This document shows positions 38,118-46,810 of a stretch of 64,000 nucleotides of DNA, one piece after another. A model generated the notes under the pieces. It was not told where the DNA came from, did not search any database, and saw only the letters and a list, made by a program, of their open reading frames with translations. Origin of the DNA: an uncultured Pseudomonadales bacterium (lineage in GTDB: Bacteria > Pseudomonadota > Gammaproteobacteria > Pseudomonadales > Porticoccaceae). Where the stretch lies: the NCBI GenBank assembly GCA_943788895.1, contig CALSRZ010000001.1, positions 372,001-436,000 of the forward strand, in the 5' to 3' direction. Made by a program: the position numbers and the translations under genes. Numbering within the stretch: position 1 is the first letter of the stretch; the number at the start of each line of letters is the position of its first letter.

Positions 38118-39047
38118 ATGGTTTCTGTATTTTGGCTGGCTCTGGCCGGTCTATTCTCCACAGTAGTTGTCCCACTGGCTGGCGCTGAAACTGTTGCTGA
38201 AGAAGCTATTGATCTGGTGATTATTTATCCAGAGGTACGCGAGCCCTTTGCCAGAGTTTTTGAAGAGGTTGTTCGAGGGGCAGAGCAGGGCTATCAGCAA
38301 AAAGTCAGGCGAGTCTCTATGGCGAATAATCAATCGCCTGTCGATTTTGTCCATGTGCTAGATCAGAACTCTCCGGTGCTGGTTCTCGGCAACCGACTGG
38401 CACGGCAGGTCACCAAGCACAATGCTGAAAGCCCTTTGATTGTTGGCGCGGTAAACAGCGAATACAGCAATGTATTTGGAATTACGCTTATTCCTGATGT
38501 CGAGATTATCGCCACTAAACTGCCGGTGCTGTTACCGGGAGTCAAGACTGTGCATATAGTCACCAATTCTGAAAACACCCTGTTTGATTTTGATCGTGCC
38601 GCCTCTGTGCTGTTGCAGCAGGGTATAGAGCTCACTATTCATCAGGCTGAGGATATAAGAGTTGCTGCTGGGGTTTACCGGGACCTGATGCCGACACTGG
38701 GTGAACAGGACGCTGTGTGGATTCTTCCCAAAGGTTCCTTTGTGAATAATGCAGTGCTGGCAATTTTGCTTCAGGAGTCATGGGAAAAACACTTTGTGGT
38801 TTTCTCCTCAAATCCTATCCATGTTAAACGCGGGGCACTATTTTCAATATACCCAAACAATTACAAAATGGGTTTAAGCCTCGGTCGCCTGGCTCAGGAT
38901 ATAGTGCAGGGCAATTCACCCCAACGTCAGATGCAGGCGCTGGAGGATGTGTTTGTTACTGTGAATGAGCGCACCAGTAATCATCTGGGCATTAACCTTA
39001 CCGATGATATGCGCAGGCATATTGATTTGATTCTTCCGGCTCGCTAA
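38118..39047 (+). CDS. Periplasmic substrate-binding protein (ABC_sub_bind/PF04392-like)
   Basis: The 309-residue product has a hydrophobic export signal and the two-lobed binding-protein pattern of the PF04392 group (IDLVIIYPEVREPFARVFEEV, SPVLVLGNRLARQVTKHN, VFGITLIPDVEIIATKLPVLLPGVKTVHIV). No ABC permease or ATPase gene is near; instead the gene lies 2 nt before a membrane hybrid kinase, so it most likely presents a ligand to that kinase. ATG 38118 has no ribosome site at normal distance and gives a signal peptide without positive charges. An in-frame ATA at 38103 has GGGAG seven bases before it and would add two lysines (xKIKQM), so a rare AUA start is possible. Confidence 0.75.
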   Translation: MVSVFWLALAGLFSTVVVPLAGAETVAEEAIDLVIIYPEVREPFARVFEEVVRGAEQGYQQKVRRVSMANNQSPVDFVHVLDQNSPVLVLGNRLARQVTKHNAESPLIVGAVNSEYSNVFGITLIPDVEIIATKLPVLLPGVKTVHIVTNSENTLFDFDRAASVLLQQGIELTIHQAEDIRVAAGVYRDLMPTLGEQDAVWILPKGSFVNNAVLAILLQESWEKHFVVFSSNPIHVKRGALFSIYPNNYKMGLSLGRLAQDIVQGNSPQRQMQALEDVFVTVNERTSNHLGINLTDDMRRHIDLILPAR

Positions 39048-39049
39048 CC

Positions 39050-42000
39050 ATGAAAATAAACACGAGAAAAGGCTGGTTCGATAAGTTGAGATTTAAAACT
39101 CAGCTGACACTGGTTTTTGTTGTCGGAATTCTGTTGGTGGCGACTCTCACTTCGGTGATCGTGAGCAAGATATCCAGTGGCATTATTGAAGATCATCAGG
39201 TTCTTCAAGGAATGCAGGTAACCGAGTCACTGGCTCGCCAAAGTGAGGTAGCACTGCTCTACCAGAGCCCTGAAAGTGCTGAGGATATTGGTAAAAATGC
39301 GATTAATTTTCCCGGTGTAAAGGGAATTATTATTGAGACGGAAAAGTCAGACCTGCTATTTAATATAGGTGTTACCTCGCTTGATTCGTTGAACCTGGAT
39401 TCTCCGCGATCGGCTCTTGATAGATCCGGCGAATTGAGCCTGGCTGAAGAGAATGAAAATCTTTGGAAGTTTACCTCACCGGTCTTTGTCAGCGGTGATG
39501 ACGGTGATCTTGAGATGCAGGCTGTAGAGAGTTTAGTCAAAGAGAAAATTTTACTCGGTTATATTACCGTTTTCGTCGGCAAAGATACCCTGAGGCTGAT
39601 GCAGCAGAGCACCCTGAGAATTAACCTGCTGGTTTCCTTTGCCGGGGCGATGATTTTGCTTTTGGTTCTGTTGTATTTTTCCCGCCGTCTGACACGTCCA
39701 ATTGAGCGTCTGTCGGCGGTGATGAAGAGGGCGCGGGATGGTAAAAAGAAAACCATCAGAGCCCGGGTCAATGGCCCGGTCGATATTACCGAGATGCAGG
39801 ATTCTTTTAATAGCATGATGCAGGTACTCGAAGATCGTCAGGGTGAATTGGAGCGGGTGATGAATTCGGCACTGGAATCTGCGCGTGTAAAGGGTGAATT
39901 TGCCGCCAATGTAACCCACGAATTGCGGACACCGATGAATGCTGTTCTGGGAATGCTCGATCTGCTGTTGACCATGGGACTGAGTTACAAGCAGAAGGAG
40001 TATGTAGAGACAGCCAAGACATCCGGCGAGAGTTTGCTCAGCCTTATTGATGAGATACTGGATTTCTCCGAAGGAGATGCCGGTAAGATCAGCATCAACA
40101 ATCACGACTACCTGCTCAATGAAAGTCTCGATGATATTGTTGGTTTACTGTCCAGTACGGCACTGAAAAAGCAGATAGATATTGGCTATATCGTCGATGA
40201 AAATGTGCCTCAGGCACTGCATTCAGACAGCGTGCGAATCCGTCAGGTACTGATTAATCTGGCGGGTAATGGCGTCAAATTTACTGAGACTGGAGAGGTC
40301 TCAATTCATGTCAGCGTCGATCGCGATATTGCCGATGCAGATAAAACTGAGGACCTTACCCAGCTTAAATTTGTGGTTAAAGATACCGGTATAGGTGTCT
40401 CCCTGGAAGATCAGTCGCGGGTCTTTGATGCCTTTACTCAGGTTGATTCCTCGACCACCAAAGAGTATCAGGGCACCGGCTTGGGCCTTGCTATAAGCAC
40501 CCAGATTATCGAGATGATGGGCGGCGATATCTTTGTCTCCAGTGAGGTGGGTGTCGGCAGCGAGTTTGGTTTTACCCTGCCGATACAGACCCGTCAGCCA
40601 CCAGAACAGCCCCCACTACATGAGGAGCTGGATGGCATCAATGCGCTGTTTGTCAGTGACAGTGAAATACTCAATGCAGTTGCCAGTCAAAAGCTCAGCG
40701 CCCTGGGTGTTGGTGTTATGTTTGCCAGCTGCGGCTCTGAGGCGCTAAAACTTATTCGCGAGAGCACCCCTGCAGAGCGTTTCGATATTTTGTTTGTGGA
40801 TCAGGATATCAGTGATATCAAGATCAATGATTTTATCGGCTTTGTTAAAAAGGAAGAGAATTTTGGTAAGCGTCTGGCAGTAATGTTAAGCAACCCCTGG
40901 GCGGTTGATCCCCAGATTCGCGATCTTTCGCTGCCGCGCCTGAACAAACCGCTGCGCTCCAGCTCCTTTGCCGATCTGCTGATTAAATATTTTGTGACCG
41001 AAAATCTCAGCGAGTCGGATGAATATCAGCTGTTAAAAGAGCCGCAGGGTGAAGGCTGCAGGGTATTAATTGTCGATGATAATCGCGCCAACCAACAGGT
41101 CGCTATGGCCATGTTGGAAAAGCTTAACTGCCGGGCCAGTGTCGCGGAAAATGGTCAAAAAGCCTTGGAGCGAGTGAGTCGCGAGCACTATGACCTGATA
41201 TTGATGGATTGCAATATGCCGGTAATGAACGGCTATGACGCGACAGGAAAAATACGTGATCTCGAAGGCGATAAAGCCGGAACCCTGCCAATTATTGCGA
41301 TGACCGCAAATAATAGTGAGGCTGAGGAGGAGCACTGTAAAGATGTGGGTATGAATGACTTCTTACCCAAGCCCCTAAGTCTGAGTGGCTTGAGCGACAA
41401 GCTCGAGCAGTGGGTAGGTAGTCAGTTTAAACAGGCGCAGCAGTCCGAGTCCGAACCGCAGTCCTCAGCAACTGAGGTAAAGCAACCTGAAGCGGCCTAC
41501 AGATCCCTGAGCTATGACGTTAAAGTGATCGAAGCACTGCGTGAGGCAGTGGGTGAAGTTGTGTCTTCGATGATTTCAGCCTTTGTCGAAGATACTCCGG
41601 TCTACCTTGAAAAATTAAGAGCGGCTGCCATAGAAAACAATGCTCGACATGTTCGCGAAATGGCCCATACCATCAAGGGCAGTGCGGCTAATTTTGGTGC
41701 CCAAAAACTGGTTGAGCTGAGCAGGGTTCTCGAAGATCGCGCCGCTCAGGATGATCTCAGTCGAGTGCTGGATCATGTCAGTAAAATTTCTGATGCCTTT
41801 GATATTTTAGAAGATGATTTAAAGCAGGAAATATCGCCGGTCAATCAGTCCGCTAAAGTGGCGTTTAAAAATGATCGTCACAGCCGAATTCTGGTGGTTG
41901 ATGACGATCGCACCATGCGTCTGGCATTAGTTGATGCATTTCTAAAAGAGAACTACGAAGTCGAAGAGGCGAGCAATGGTATGCACGCGCTGAATATCTG

Positions 42001-43558
42001 CAAACGGCGGATGCCGGATTTAGTCCTGATGGATGCAGTGATGCCCGAGCTGGATGGCTTTGATGCCTGCCAGATGATTCGCGATACCGCTCAGGGCGCC
42101 GATATCCCCGTGTTGATGGTAACGGCCCTTGAAGATGAAGACTCAATTGTCAGGGCATTTTCCAGTGGTGCCACAGACTATATTGCCAAGCCGATAAACT
42201 TCTCGGTGATGAAGCAGCGTGTAGCGCGCCTGATCAAGGCCAATAAGGCAGAGAAAGATGTTAAAAAACTCGCCTACCACGACCCGTTAACAGGTCTGCC
42301 GAATCGCGCCCAGTTAAAGCAGCAGATACGCATTATTGTTAACCGTGCAGCCATAGAAAAGCAGCGCTTCGCGATTCTGTTTCTCGATTTAGATCGCTTT
42401 AAAATGATCAATGACACCATGGGTCACGATGCCGGTGATCTTTTATTGAAAGCAGTTGCCGATCGAATCCGCCACTGTGTGCGCGAGAATGACTTTATTG
42501 CCCGCCTTGGCGGTGATGAGTTTACCATTCTGCTGGAAAATATAGAGAGCCCCGAAGGTGCCGCCAATGTCGCCGAAAAGATCTGCAGGTCAGTGGGCCA
42601 ACCCTTTGTATTTATGCAGCAGAAGATGTTTGTCACCACCAGTATTGGCATATCGATTTTCCCCGACGATGGCGAGGACGTCAGCGCACTGATCAAGCAC
42701 GCGGATTCAGCGATGTTCCGCGCAAAGGAAAAGCGCAATAATTTCTGTTTCTACGAACAGGGCATGGAAGCAGAGATTGCCAAACGCTTAAGGCTGGAAC
42801 AGGAACTGCGTAAAGCCATAGATGAAGATGAGCTGGTTTTACACTACCAGCCACAGGTCAACCTAAAGACCGGCGAACTGATTGGCGCCGAGGCACTGGT
42901 GCGCTGGCAGCACCCGGTAAAAGGTCTGGTATCGCCAGATGTATTTATACCCCTTGCCGAAGAGAGCGGCTTGATCAACCAGCTTAGCGACTGGGTGCTG
43001 GAAAATGCCGCCGTGCAGTTAAAAGCATGGATTCACAAAGGTCATCAATTAACCCTTGCGGTTAATCTATCGGTCAAGGACTTGATGGCCGAAGAGCTGC
43101 ACACCAAGTTACACGATCTTATGCAGCGCAACAGCCTGCCGAAAAATGTTCTTGAGCTGGAAATTACCGAGAGCACATTGATGGATCACCCAGAGCTAAT
43201 GATCACCGAAATTAACAAGATCAAGCGCATGGGTGTGACTATTGCCATCGACGACTTTGGCAGTGGTTATTCATCGCTTAACTATCTCAAGCGCCTGCCG
43301 GTAGATGTATTAAAAATTGATCGTTCATTTATTGCTGATATTGAATCAGACCCCAGCGACAGTGCCATAGTCGCAGGTATTATCGGTCTCGCCAAAAGCC
43401 TGAAGATGAAGACCGTTGCCGAGGGTGTTGAAACCGAACAGCAGCGCCAGATACTCGAAGAGTTAGGCTGTGATAATTATCAGGGCTATCTGTTCAGCAA
43501 GCCCCTGACCTCCAAGTCGTTTGTAAAGAAGTTTTTATCCGCAGAAAAAGCAATCTAA
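39050..43558 (+). CDS. Hybrid histidine kinase with three receivers, HPt, GGDEF and EAL domains
   Basis: The 1502-residue protein has, in order: a membrane helix (about 16-40), a periplasmic sensor of some 145 residues, a second helix (190-212), HAMP, HisKA with VTHELRTPMN (His290), HATPase (GTGLGLAIS), a degenerate receiver (Asp584 kept, first acidic residue Ser, Thr changed to Ser), a full receiver (Asp720 in LILMDCNMP), an HPt (His873 in MAHTIKGSAANFG), a third receiver (Asp995 in LVLMDAVMPELDG), GGDEF (1154-1158, with RxxD inhibition site five residues upstream) and EAL (1281-1283, with DDFGSGYSS). All catalytic motifs of both c-di-GMP domains look intact. The first part is BarA/EvgS-like; fused GGDEF-EAL makes it a complete phosphorelay with its own c-di-GMP output. 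It lies 2 nt after the binding-protein gene. Confidence 0.93.
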   Translation: MKINTRKGWFDKLRFKTQLTLVFVVGILLVATLTSVIVSKISSGIIEDHQVLQGMQVTESLARQSEVALLYQSPESAEDIGKNAINFPGVKGIIIETEKSDLLFNIGVTSLDSLNLDSPRSALDRSGELSLAEENENLWKFTSPVFVSGDDGDLEMQAVESLVKEKILLGYITVFVGKDTLRLMQQSTLRINLLVSFAGAMILLLVLLYFSRRLTRPIERLSAVMKRARDGKKKTIRARVNGPVDITEMQDSFNSMMQVLEDRQGELERVMNSALESARVKGEFAANVTHELRTPMNAVLGMLDLLLTMGLSYKQKEYVETAKTSGESLLSLIDEILDFSEGDAGKISINNHDYLLNESLDDIVGLLSSTALKKQIDIGYIVDENVPQALHSDSVRIRQVLINLAGNGVKFTETGEVSIHVSVDRDIADADKTEDLTQLKFVVKDTGIGVSLEDQSRVFDAFTQVDSSTTKEYQGTGLGLAISTQIIEMMGGDIFVSSEVGVGSEFGFTLPIQTRQPPEQPPLHEELDGINALFVSDSEILNAVASQKLSALGVGVMFASCGSEALKLIRESTPAERFDILFVDQDISDIKINDFIGFVKKEENFGKRLAVMLSNPWAVDPQIRDLSLPRLNKPLRSSSFADLLIKYFVTENLSESDEYQLLKEPQGEGCRVLIVDDNRANQQVAMAMLEKLNCRASVAENGQKALERVSREHYDLILMDCNMPVMNGYDATGKIRDLEGDKAGTLPIIAMTANNSEAEEEHCKDVGMNDFLPKPLSLSGLSDKLEQWVGSQFKQAQQSESEPQSSATEVKQPEAAYRSLSYDVKVIEALREAVGEVVSSMISAFVEDTPVYLEKLRAAAIENNARHVREMAHTIKGSAANFGAQKLVELSRVLEDRAAQDDLSRVLDHVSKISDAFDILEDDLKQEISPVNQSAKVAFKNDRHSRILVVDDDRTMRLALVDAFLKENYEVEEASNGMHALNICKRRMPDLVLMDAVMPELDGFDACQMIRDTAQGADIPVLMVTALEDEDSIVRAFSSGATDYIAKPINFSVMKQRVARLIKANKAEKDVKKLAYHDPLTGLPNRAQLKQQIRIIVNRAAIEKQRFAILFLDLDRFKMINDTMGHDAGDLLLKAVADRIRHCVRENDFIARLGGDEFTILLENIESPEGAANVAEKICRSVGQPFVFMQQKMFVTTSIGISIFPDDGEDVSALIKHADSAMFRAKEKRNNFCFYEQGMEAEIAKRLRLEQELRKAIDEDELVLHYQPQVNLKTGELIGAEALVRWQHPVKGLVSPDVFIPLAEESGLINQLSDWVLENAAVQLKAWIHKGHQLTLAVNLSVKDLMAEELHTKLHDLMQRNSLPKNVLELEITESTLMDHPELMITEINKIKRMGVTIAIDDFGSGYSSLNYLKRLPVDVLKIDRSFIADIESDPSDSAIVAGIIGLAKSLKMKTVAEGVETEQQRQILEELGCDNYQGYLFSKPLTSKSFVKKFLSAEKAI

Positions 43559-43657
43559 ATCAACTTATTGGCATTGCTGTATGGGATAATGCCGGCCAAA
43601 ATTACCCAGTGTGATATTTCATTTAGCCCTATAAGTTTATCTTTGGAGAGTCCGTCC

Positions 43658-44275
43658 TTGAGTGAATATTTTTCAATTCATCCAGAAAATCCTCAACAGC
43701 GCCTGATCGCCAAAGCGGCCGAGATTGTTCGCAAGGGCGGGGTTATTGTCTACCCAACTGACTCTGTGTATGCCATCGGCTGCCATATAGGTGACAAGCA
43801 GGCCCTCGATCGTATTCGTGCTATTCGCCACATCGACAAAAATCATAACTTTACATTGATGTGCCGAGATCTCTCTGAACTGGCCAGCTATGCCAAGGTT
43901 GATAACAGCGCCTTTCGCAGCCTTAAAGCCAGCACCCCAGGCCCCTTTACCTTTATCCTGCCGGCCACCTCAGAAGTGCCGCGGCGACTGATGCACCCCA
44001 AGCGTAAAACCATCGGCCTGCGGGTTCCCGATAGCCCGATTGCCCAGGCACTGCTCGAAGAGCTTGCCGAGCCAATGATGAGCGTCACCCTGATACTGCC
44101 TGGCGACGACTATCCGCTATCAGACCCCTACGATATTCGCAGCGCCATGGAAGCTCATGTGGATGTGATTGTCGATGGCGGCTATTGCGGGCTTGAGCCA
44201 ACCACTGTGGTCGATATGACCGACGACCTGCCACAGATTACCCGTCAGGGAATGGGTGATTTTTCGGCAAATTGA
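43658..44275 (+). CDS. yciO: YciO, Sua5/YrdC-family protein
   Basis: The product matches E. coli YciO along its length: FSIHPENPQQRLI, EIVRKGGVIVYPTDSVYAIGC, HNFTLMCRDLSEL, STPGPFTFIL, PRRLMHPKRKTIGLRVP and QGMGDFSAN. The family fold binds ATP/threonylcarbamoyl-AMP; YciO itself is a paralogue of TsaC with weaker or different activity. I place the start at TTG 43658 (MSEYFSIHP), with GGAGAG seven bases upstream, as in E. coli. A longer frame from 43568 is open but not conserved. scpA-scpB-rluB follow after 77 nt. Confidence 0.88.
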   Translation: MSEYFSIHPENPQQRLIAKAAEIVRKGGVIVYPTDSVYAIGCHIGDKQALDRIRAIRHIDKNHNFTLMCRDLSELASYAKVDNSAFRSLKASTPGPFTFILPATSEVPRRLMHPKRKTIGLRVPDSPIAQALLEELAEPMMSVTLILPGDDYPLSDPYDIRSAMEAHVDVIVDGGYCGLEPTTVVDMTDDLPQITRQGMGDFSAN

Positions 44276-44352
44276 TAATCATGGTCGTTTCAATGATGGT
44301 TAAGTACAGCATTGCGGTTATAATTGCGTTCAAATGATAAATTGAGTCGACC

Positions 44353-45216
44353 GTGACTACCCAAGCCACTCCTCTGGAAGAAAATAATACGCTCGAACAG
44401 CCCGGCGAAATTGCTGGTGGCGCCCCGCGTCCAGAGCAAGAGGAGATGCCGTTTGCCATGGTTCAGGGCAAAGAGCTCACCGTGGTACCCAAAGATCTGT
44501 ATATCCCACCGGATGCCCTGGAAGTTTTTCTCGAAGCCTTTGAGGGACCGCTGGATCTGCTGCTGTATTTAATTCGCCGTCAAAATCTCGATATTCTCGA
44601 GATCAATGTCGCCGAAATTACCAGCCAATATATGGGTTATATCGGTCTGATGGAATCTATCCATCTCGAGTTGGCATCAGAGTATCTGGTGATGGCAGCC
44701 ATGCTCGCCGAGATTAAATCGCGCATGCTGTTGCCCCGTCAGGTCACCGAAGACGATGATGAAGAAGATCCACGGGCAGAGCTAATCCGTCGCCTGCAAG
44801 AGTATGAGCGATTCAAGAAAGCCGCCGACGATATTGATGAGATGCCGCGCCTCGGTCGCGATATTCACCAGGCATCAGCTCATGCGCCGGAGCGCAATCA
44901 GGAAGTGCCGCATCCGACCGTTGATATGCGCGAAGTATTGGCTGCTCTTGCGGATGTACTGCAGCGCGCAGAAATGTTTGAAAGCCATCAGGTGGAAATG
45001 GAAAAACTCTCCACCAGAGAGCGTATGACCAGAGTGCTGGATACCCTTCAGGGTGAGCAATTTGTGCCCTTTGTAAGCTTGTTTAAGCTCTCCGAGGGCA
45101 AACTTGGCGTAGTGGTAACATTCTTGGCCATTATGGAACTGATTAAAGAGTCACTGGTAGAGATCGTGCAGAGCGAATCCTTTGGCCCAATACATGTAAA
45201 AGCTAGAACATCATGA
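44353..45216 (+). CDS. scpA: Segregation and condensation protein ScpA
   Basis: The 287-residue kleisin has an unusual 55-residue hydrophilic N-terminal extension, then the conserved ScpA start VFLEAFEGPLDLLLYLIRRQNLDILEI, a helical middle (AAMLAEIKSRMLLPRQ) and a C-terminal winged helix (FVPFVSLFKLSEGKLGVVVTFLAIMELIKE). It bridges the two Smc heads together with ScpB. Translation starts at GTG 44353; a later ATG at 44449 would still keep the core. The stop overlaps the scpB start (ATGA), so they are coupled. Confidence 0.93.
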   Translation: MTTQATPLEENNTLEQPGEIAGGAPRPEQEEMPFAMVQGKELTVVPKDLYIPPDALEVFLEAFEGPLDLLLYLIRRQNLDILEINVAEITSQYMGYIGLMESIHLELASEYLVMAAMLAEIKSRMLLPRQVTEDDDEEDPRAELIRRLQEYERFKKAADDIDEMPRLGRDIHQASAHAPERNQEVPHPTVDMREVLAALADVLQRAEMFESHQVEMEKLSTRERMTRVLDTLQGEQFVPFVSLFKLSEGKLGVVVTFLAIMELIKESLVEIVQSESFGPIHVKARTS

Positions 45217-45962
45217 ATGCAGATTTAATAAAAAGAATTATCGAAGGCGCTCTTTTGGCCGCCGGCAAGCCAATGGATATAGCGAAAATTGAAAGCCTCT
45301 TTGAAGAGGAGCAATGTCCACCGCGCGACCAGATTCGAGCCGCGCTCGAAGAGATCGAAGAAGATTGTCGCGGCCGTGGTTTTGAGCTTGCGCAGACCGC
45401 CAGCGGTTACCGCTTCCAGGTTCGCCAGGATCTTGCCGAATGGGTCAACCGACTGTGGACCGAGAAGCCCAAACGCTACTCCCGCGCCATGCTCGAGACA
45501 CTGGCACTAATCGCCTATCGCCAGCCACTGACACGTGGTGATATTGAGCAGGTGCGCGGTGTTGCCGTGAGTTCAGATATTATCCGCACCCTGCAAGAGC
45601 GCGACTGGGTGCGAGTGGTTGGCTACCGCGATGTACCGGGCAAGCCAGCGCTCTATGCAACCACCAAGAATTTTCTCGATTACTTTAATCTTAAAAACCT
45701 CGAACAGCTGCCGGCACTCAGTGAAATTAAAGATTTCGCCGAACTCGATCCAGAGCTTGAGCTGGCTCTTTCAGGAAAATCTGAAGCCCCAGTCGCGGCC
45801 AATGATGAAGTGCCAGACACTAGCCTCGAAGATTTCGATCTTAAGCAGCAGGATGACGGCGTTGAACTTGAGAGTGAGGGCGAGCTTGAGAGCGATCTTG
45901 ATGAACAGCCAGACACAGAATTTAATACAGACGAACTAAGAAGCGGCTCCAACCATGAGTGA
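45213..45962 (+). CDS. scpB: Segregation and condensation protein ScpB
   Basis: The 249-residue product has two winged-helix domains typical of ScpB (RIIEGALLAAGKPMDIAKIESLF as consecutive pieces; YSRAMLETLALIAYRQPLTRGDIEQVRGV; GKPALYATTKNFLDYFNL) and a long acidic C-terminal tail (EGELESDLDEQPDTEF) not needed for the fold. It works with Smc (19.6 kb) and ScpA in chromosome condensation. Its end overlaps rluB by 8 nt, the usual arrangement in gammaproteobacteria. Confidence 0.94.
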   Translation: MNADLIKRIIEGALLAAGKPMDIAKIESLFEEEQCPPRDQIRAALEEIEEDCRGRGFELAQTASGYRFQVRQDLAEWVNRLWTEKPKRYSRAMLETLALIAYRQPLTRGDIEQVRGVAVSSDIIRTLQERDWVRVVGYRDVPGKPALYATTKNFLDYFNLKNLEQLPALSEIKDFAELDPELELALSGKSEAPVAANDEVPDTSLEDFDLKQQDDGVELESEGELESDLDEQPDTEFNTDELRSGSNHE

Positions 45963-46791
45963 AAAACTGCAAAAAATGCTGGCAACCGCTGGACTGGGTT
46001 CGCGCCGTGAACTTGAAAAGTGGATCTCTGCTGGACGAGTTTCAGTAAACGGCTCAGTGGCTAAATTAGGTGATCGCGCCGAGAGCGATGACCGAATTTT
46101 AGTTGATGGTCGCCCGATTAAAATTGTTACCGATGACAGTCCGCGAGTACTGATGTACAGCAAGCCGGAAGGGGAGGTATCAACTACCTCAGATCCGGAT
46201 GGCCGACCCACAGTATTCGATCGCCTGCCGCGTTTAAGTCGCGGTCGCTGGATCGCCATTGGCCGCCTCGATATCAACACCAGTGGACTGCTGCTGTTTA
46301 CCAACCATGGTGAACTGGCCAACCGGCTCATGCATCCCTCCTACGAAGTAAAGCGTGAGTATATGGTGCGTATTCACGGCGATGTCGACGAAGCCATGAT
46401 TAAACGTCTGACCGATGGTGTTGTGCTCGAAGATGGTATTGCCAGTTTTCAGACAGTTAAAGCCCAGCATGCCCGCGGTTCCAATGATGAAGGCGGTCGC
46501 AACCGCTGGTTTAGAGTGATTCTCGCCGAGGGGCGAACTCGCGAAGTTAGACGTCTTTGGGAGTCTCAGGATGTAGAGGTTAATCGTCTTAAGCGAATCA
46601 GTTACGGCCCAATCGACCTGCCATCCATTGTGCGCAGCTCAGACTTTATCGAACTGGATCCCAAGCAAGTTGTATCACTGTTTAATGCGGTTAGCTTGAG
46701 ACCGCCGAGATTTAGTGAAAAGAATGTATTGCGCGATATGCGCGAGCGCAAAGAGAAGAAACTCCGCGCCCGTGGTAATCCCTATAAGTAA
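45955..46791 (+). CDS. rluB: 23S rRNA pseudouridine synthase RluB
   Basis: The 278-residue protein has an N-terminal S4 domain (KLQKMLATAGLGSRRELEKWI) and the RsuA-type catalytic block GRLDINTSGLLLFTNHGELANRLMHP with the catalytic Asp. RluB modifies U2605 of 23S rRNA. The C-terminal tail is short and basic (RERKEKKLRARGNPYK). It overlaps scpB by 8 nt and converges on yciK. Confidence 0.93.
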   Translation: MSEKLQKMLATAGLGSRRELEKWISAGRVSVNGSVAKLGDRAESDDRILVDGRPIKIVTDDSPRVLMYSKPEGEVSTTSDPDGRPTVFDRLPRLSRGRWIAIGRLDINTSGLLLFTNHGELANRLMHPSYEVKREYMVRIHGDVDEAMIKRLTDGVVLEDGIASFQTVKAQHARGSNDEGGRNRWFRVILAEGRTREVRRLWESQDVEVNRLKRISYGPIDLPSIVRSSDFIELDPKQVVSLFNAVSLRPPRFSEKNVLRDMRERKEKKLRARGNPYK

Positions 46792-46792
46792 T

Positions 46793-46810
46793 AGCTCTTA
46801 ATTACGAGCT
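46793..46810. terminator. Short hairpin between convergent rluB and yciK
   Basis: AGCTC (46793-46797) pairs with GAGCT (46806-46810) over an 8-nt loop, followed on the plus strand by TTTA. The stem is only five base pairs, so this is weak. Confidence 0.3.
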
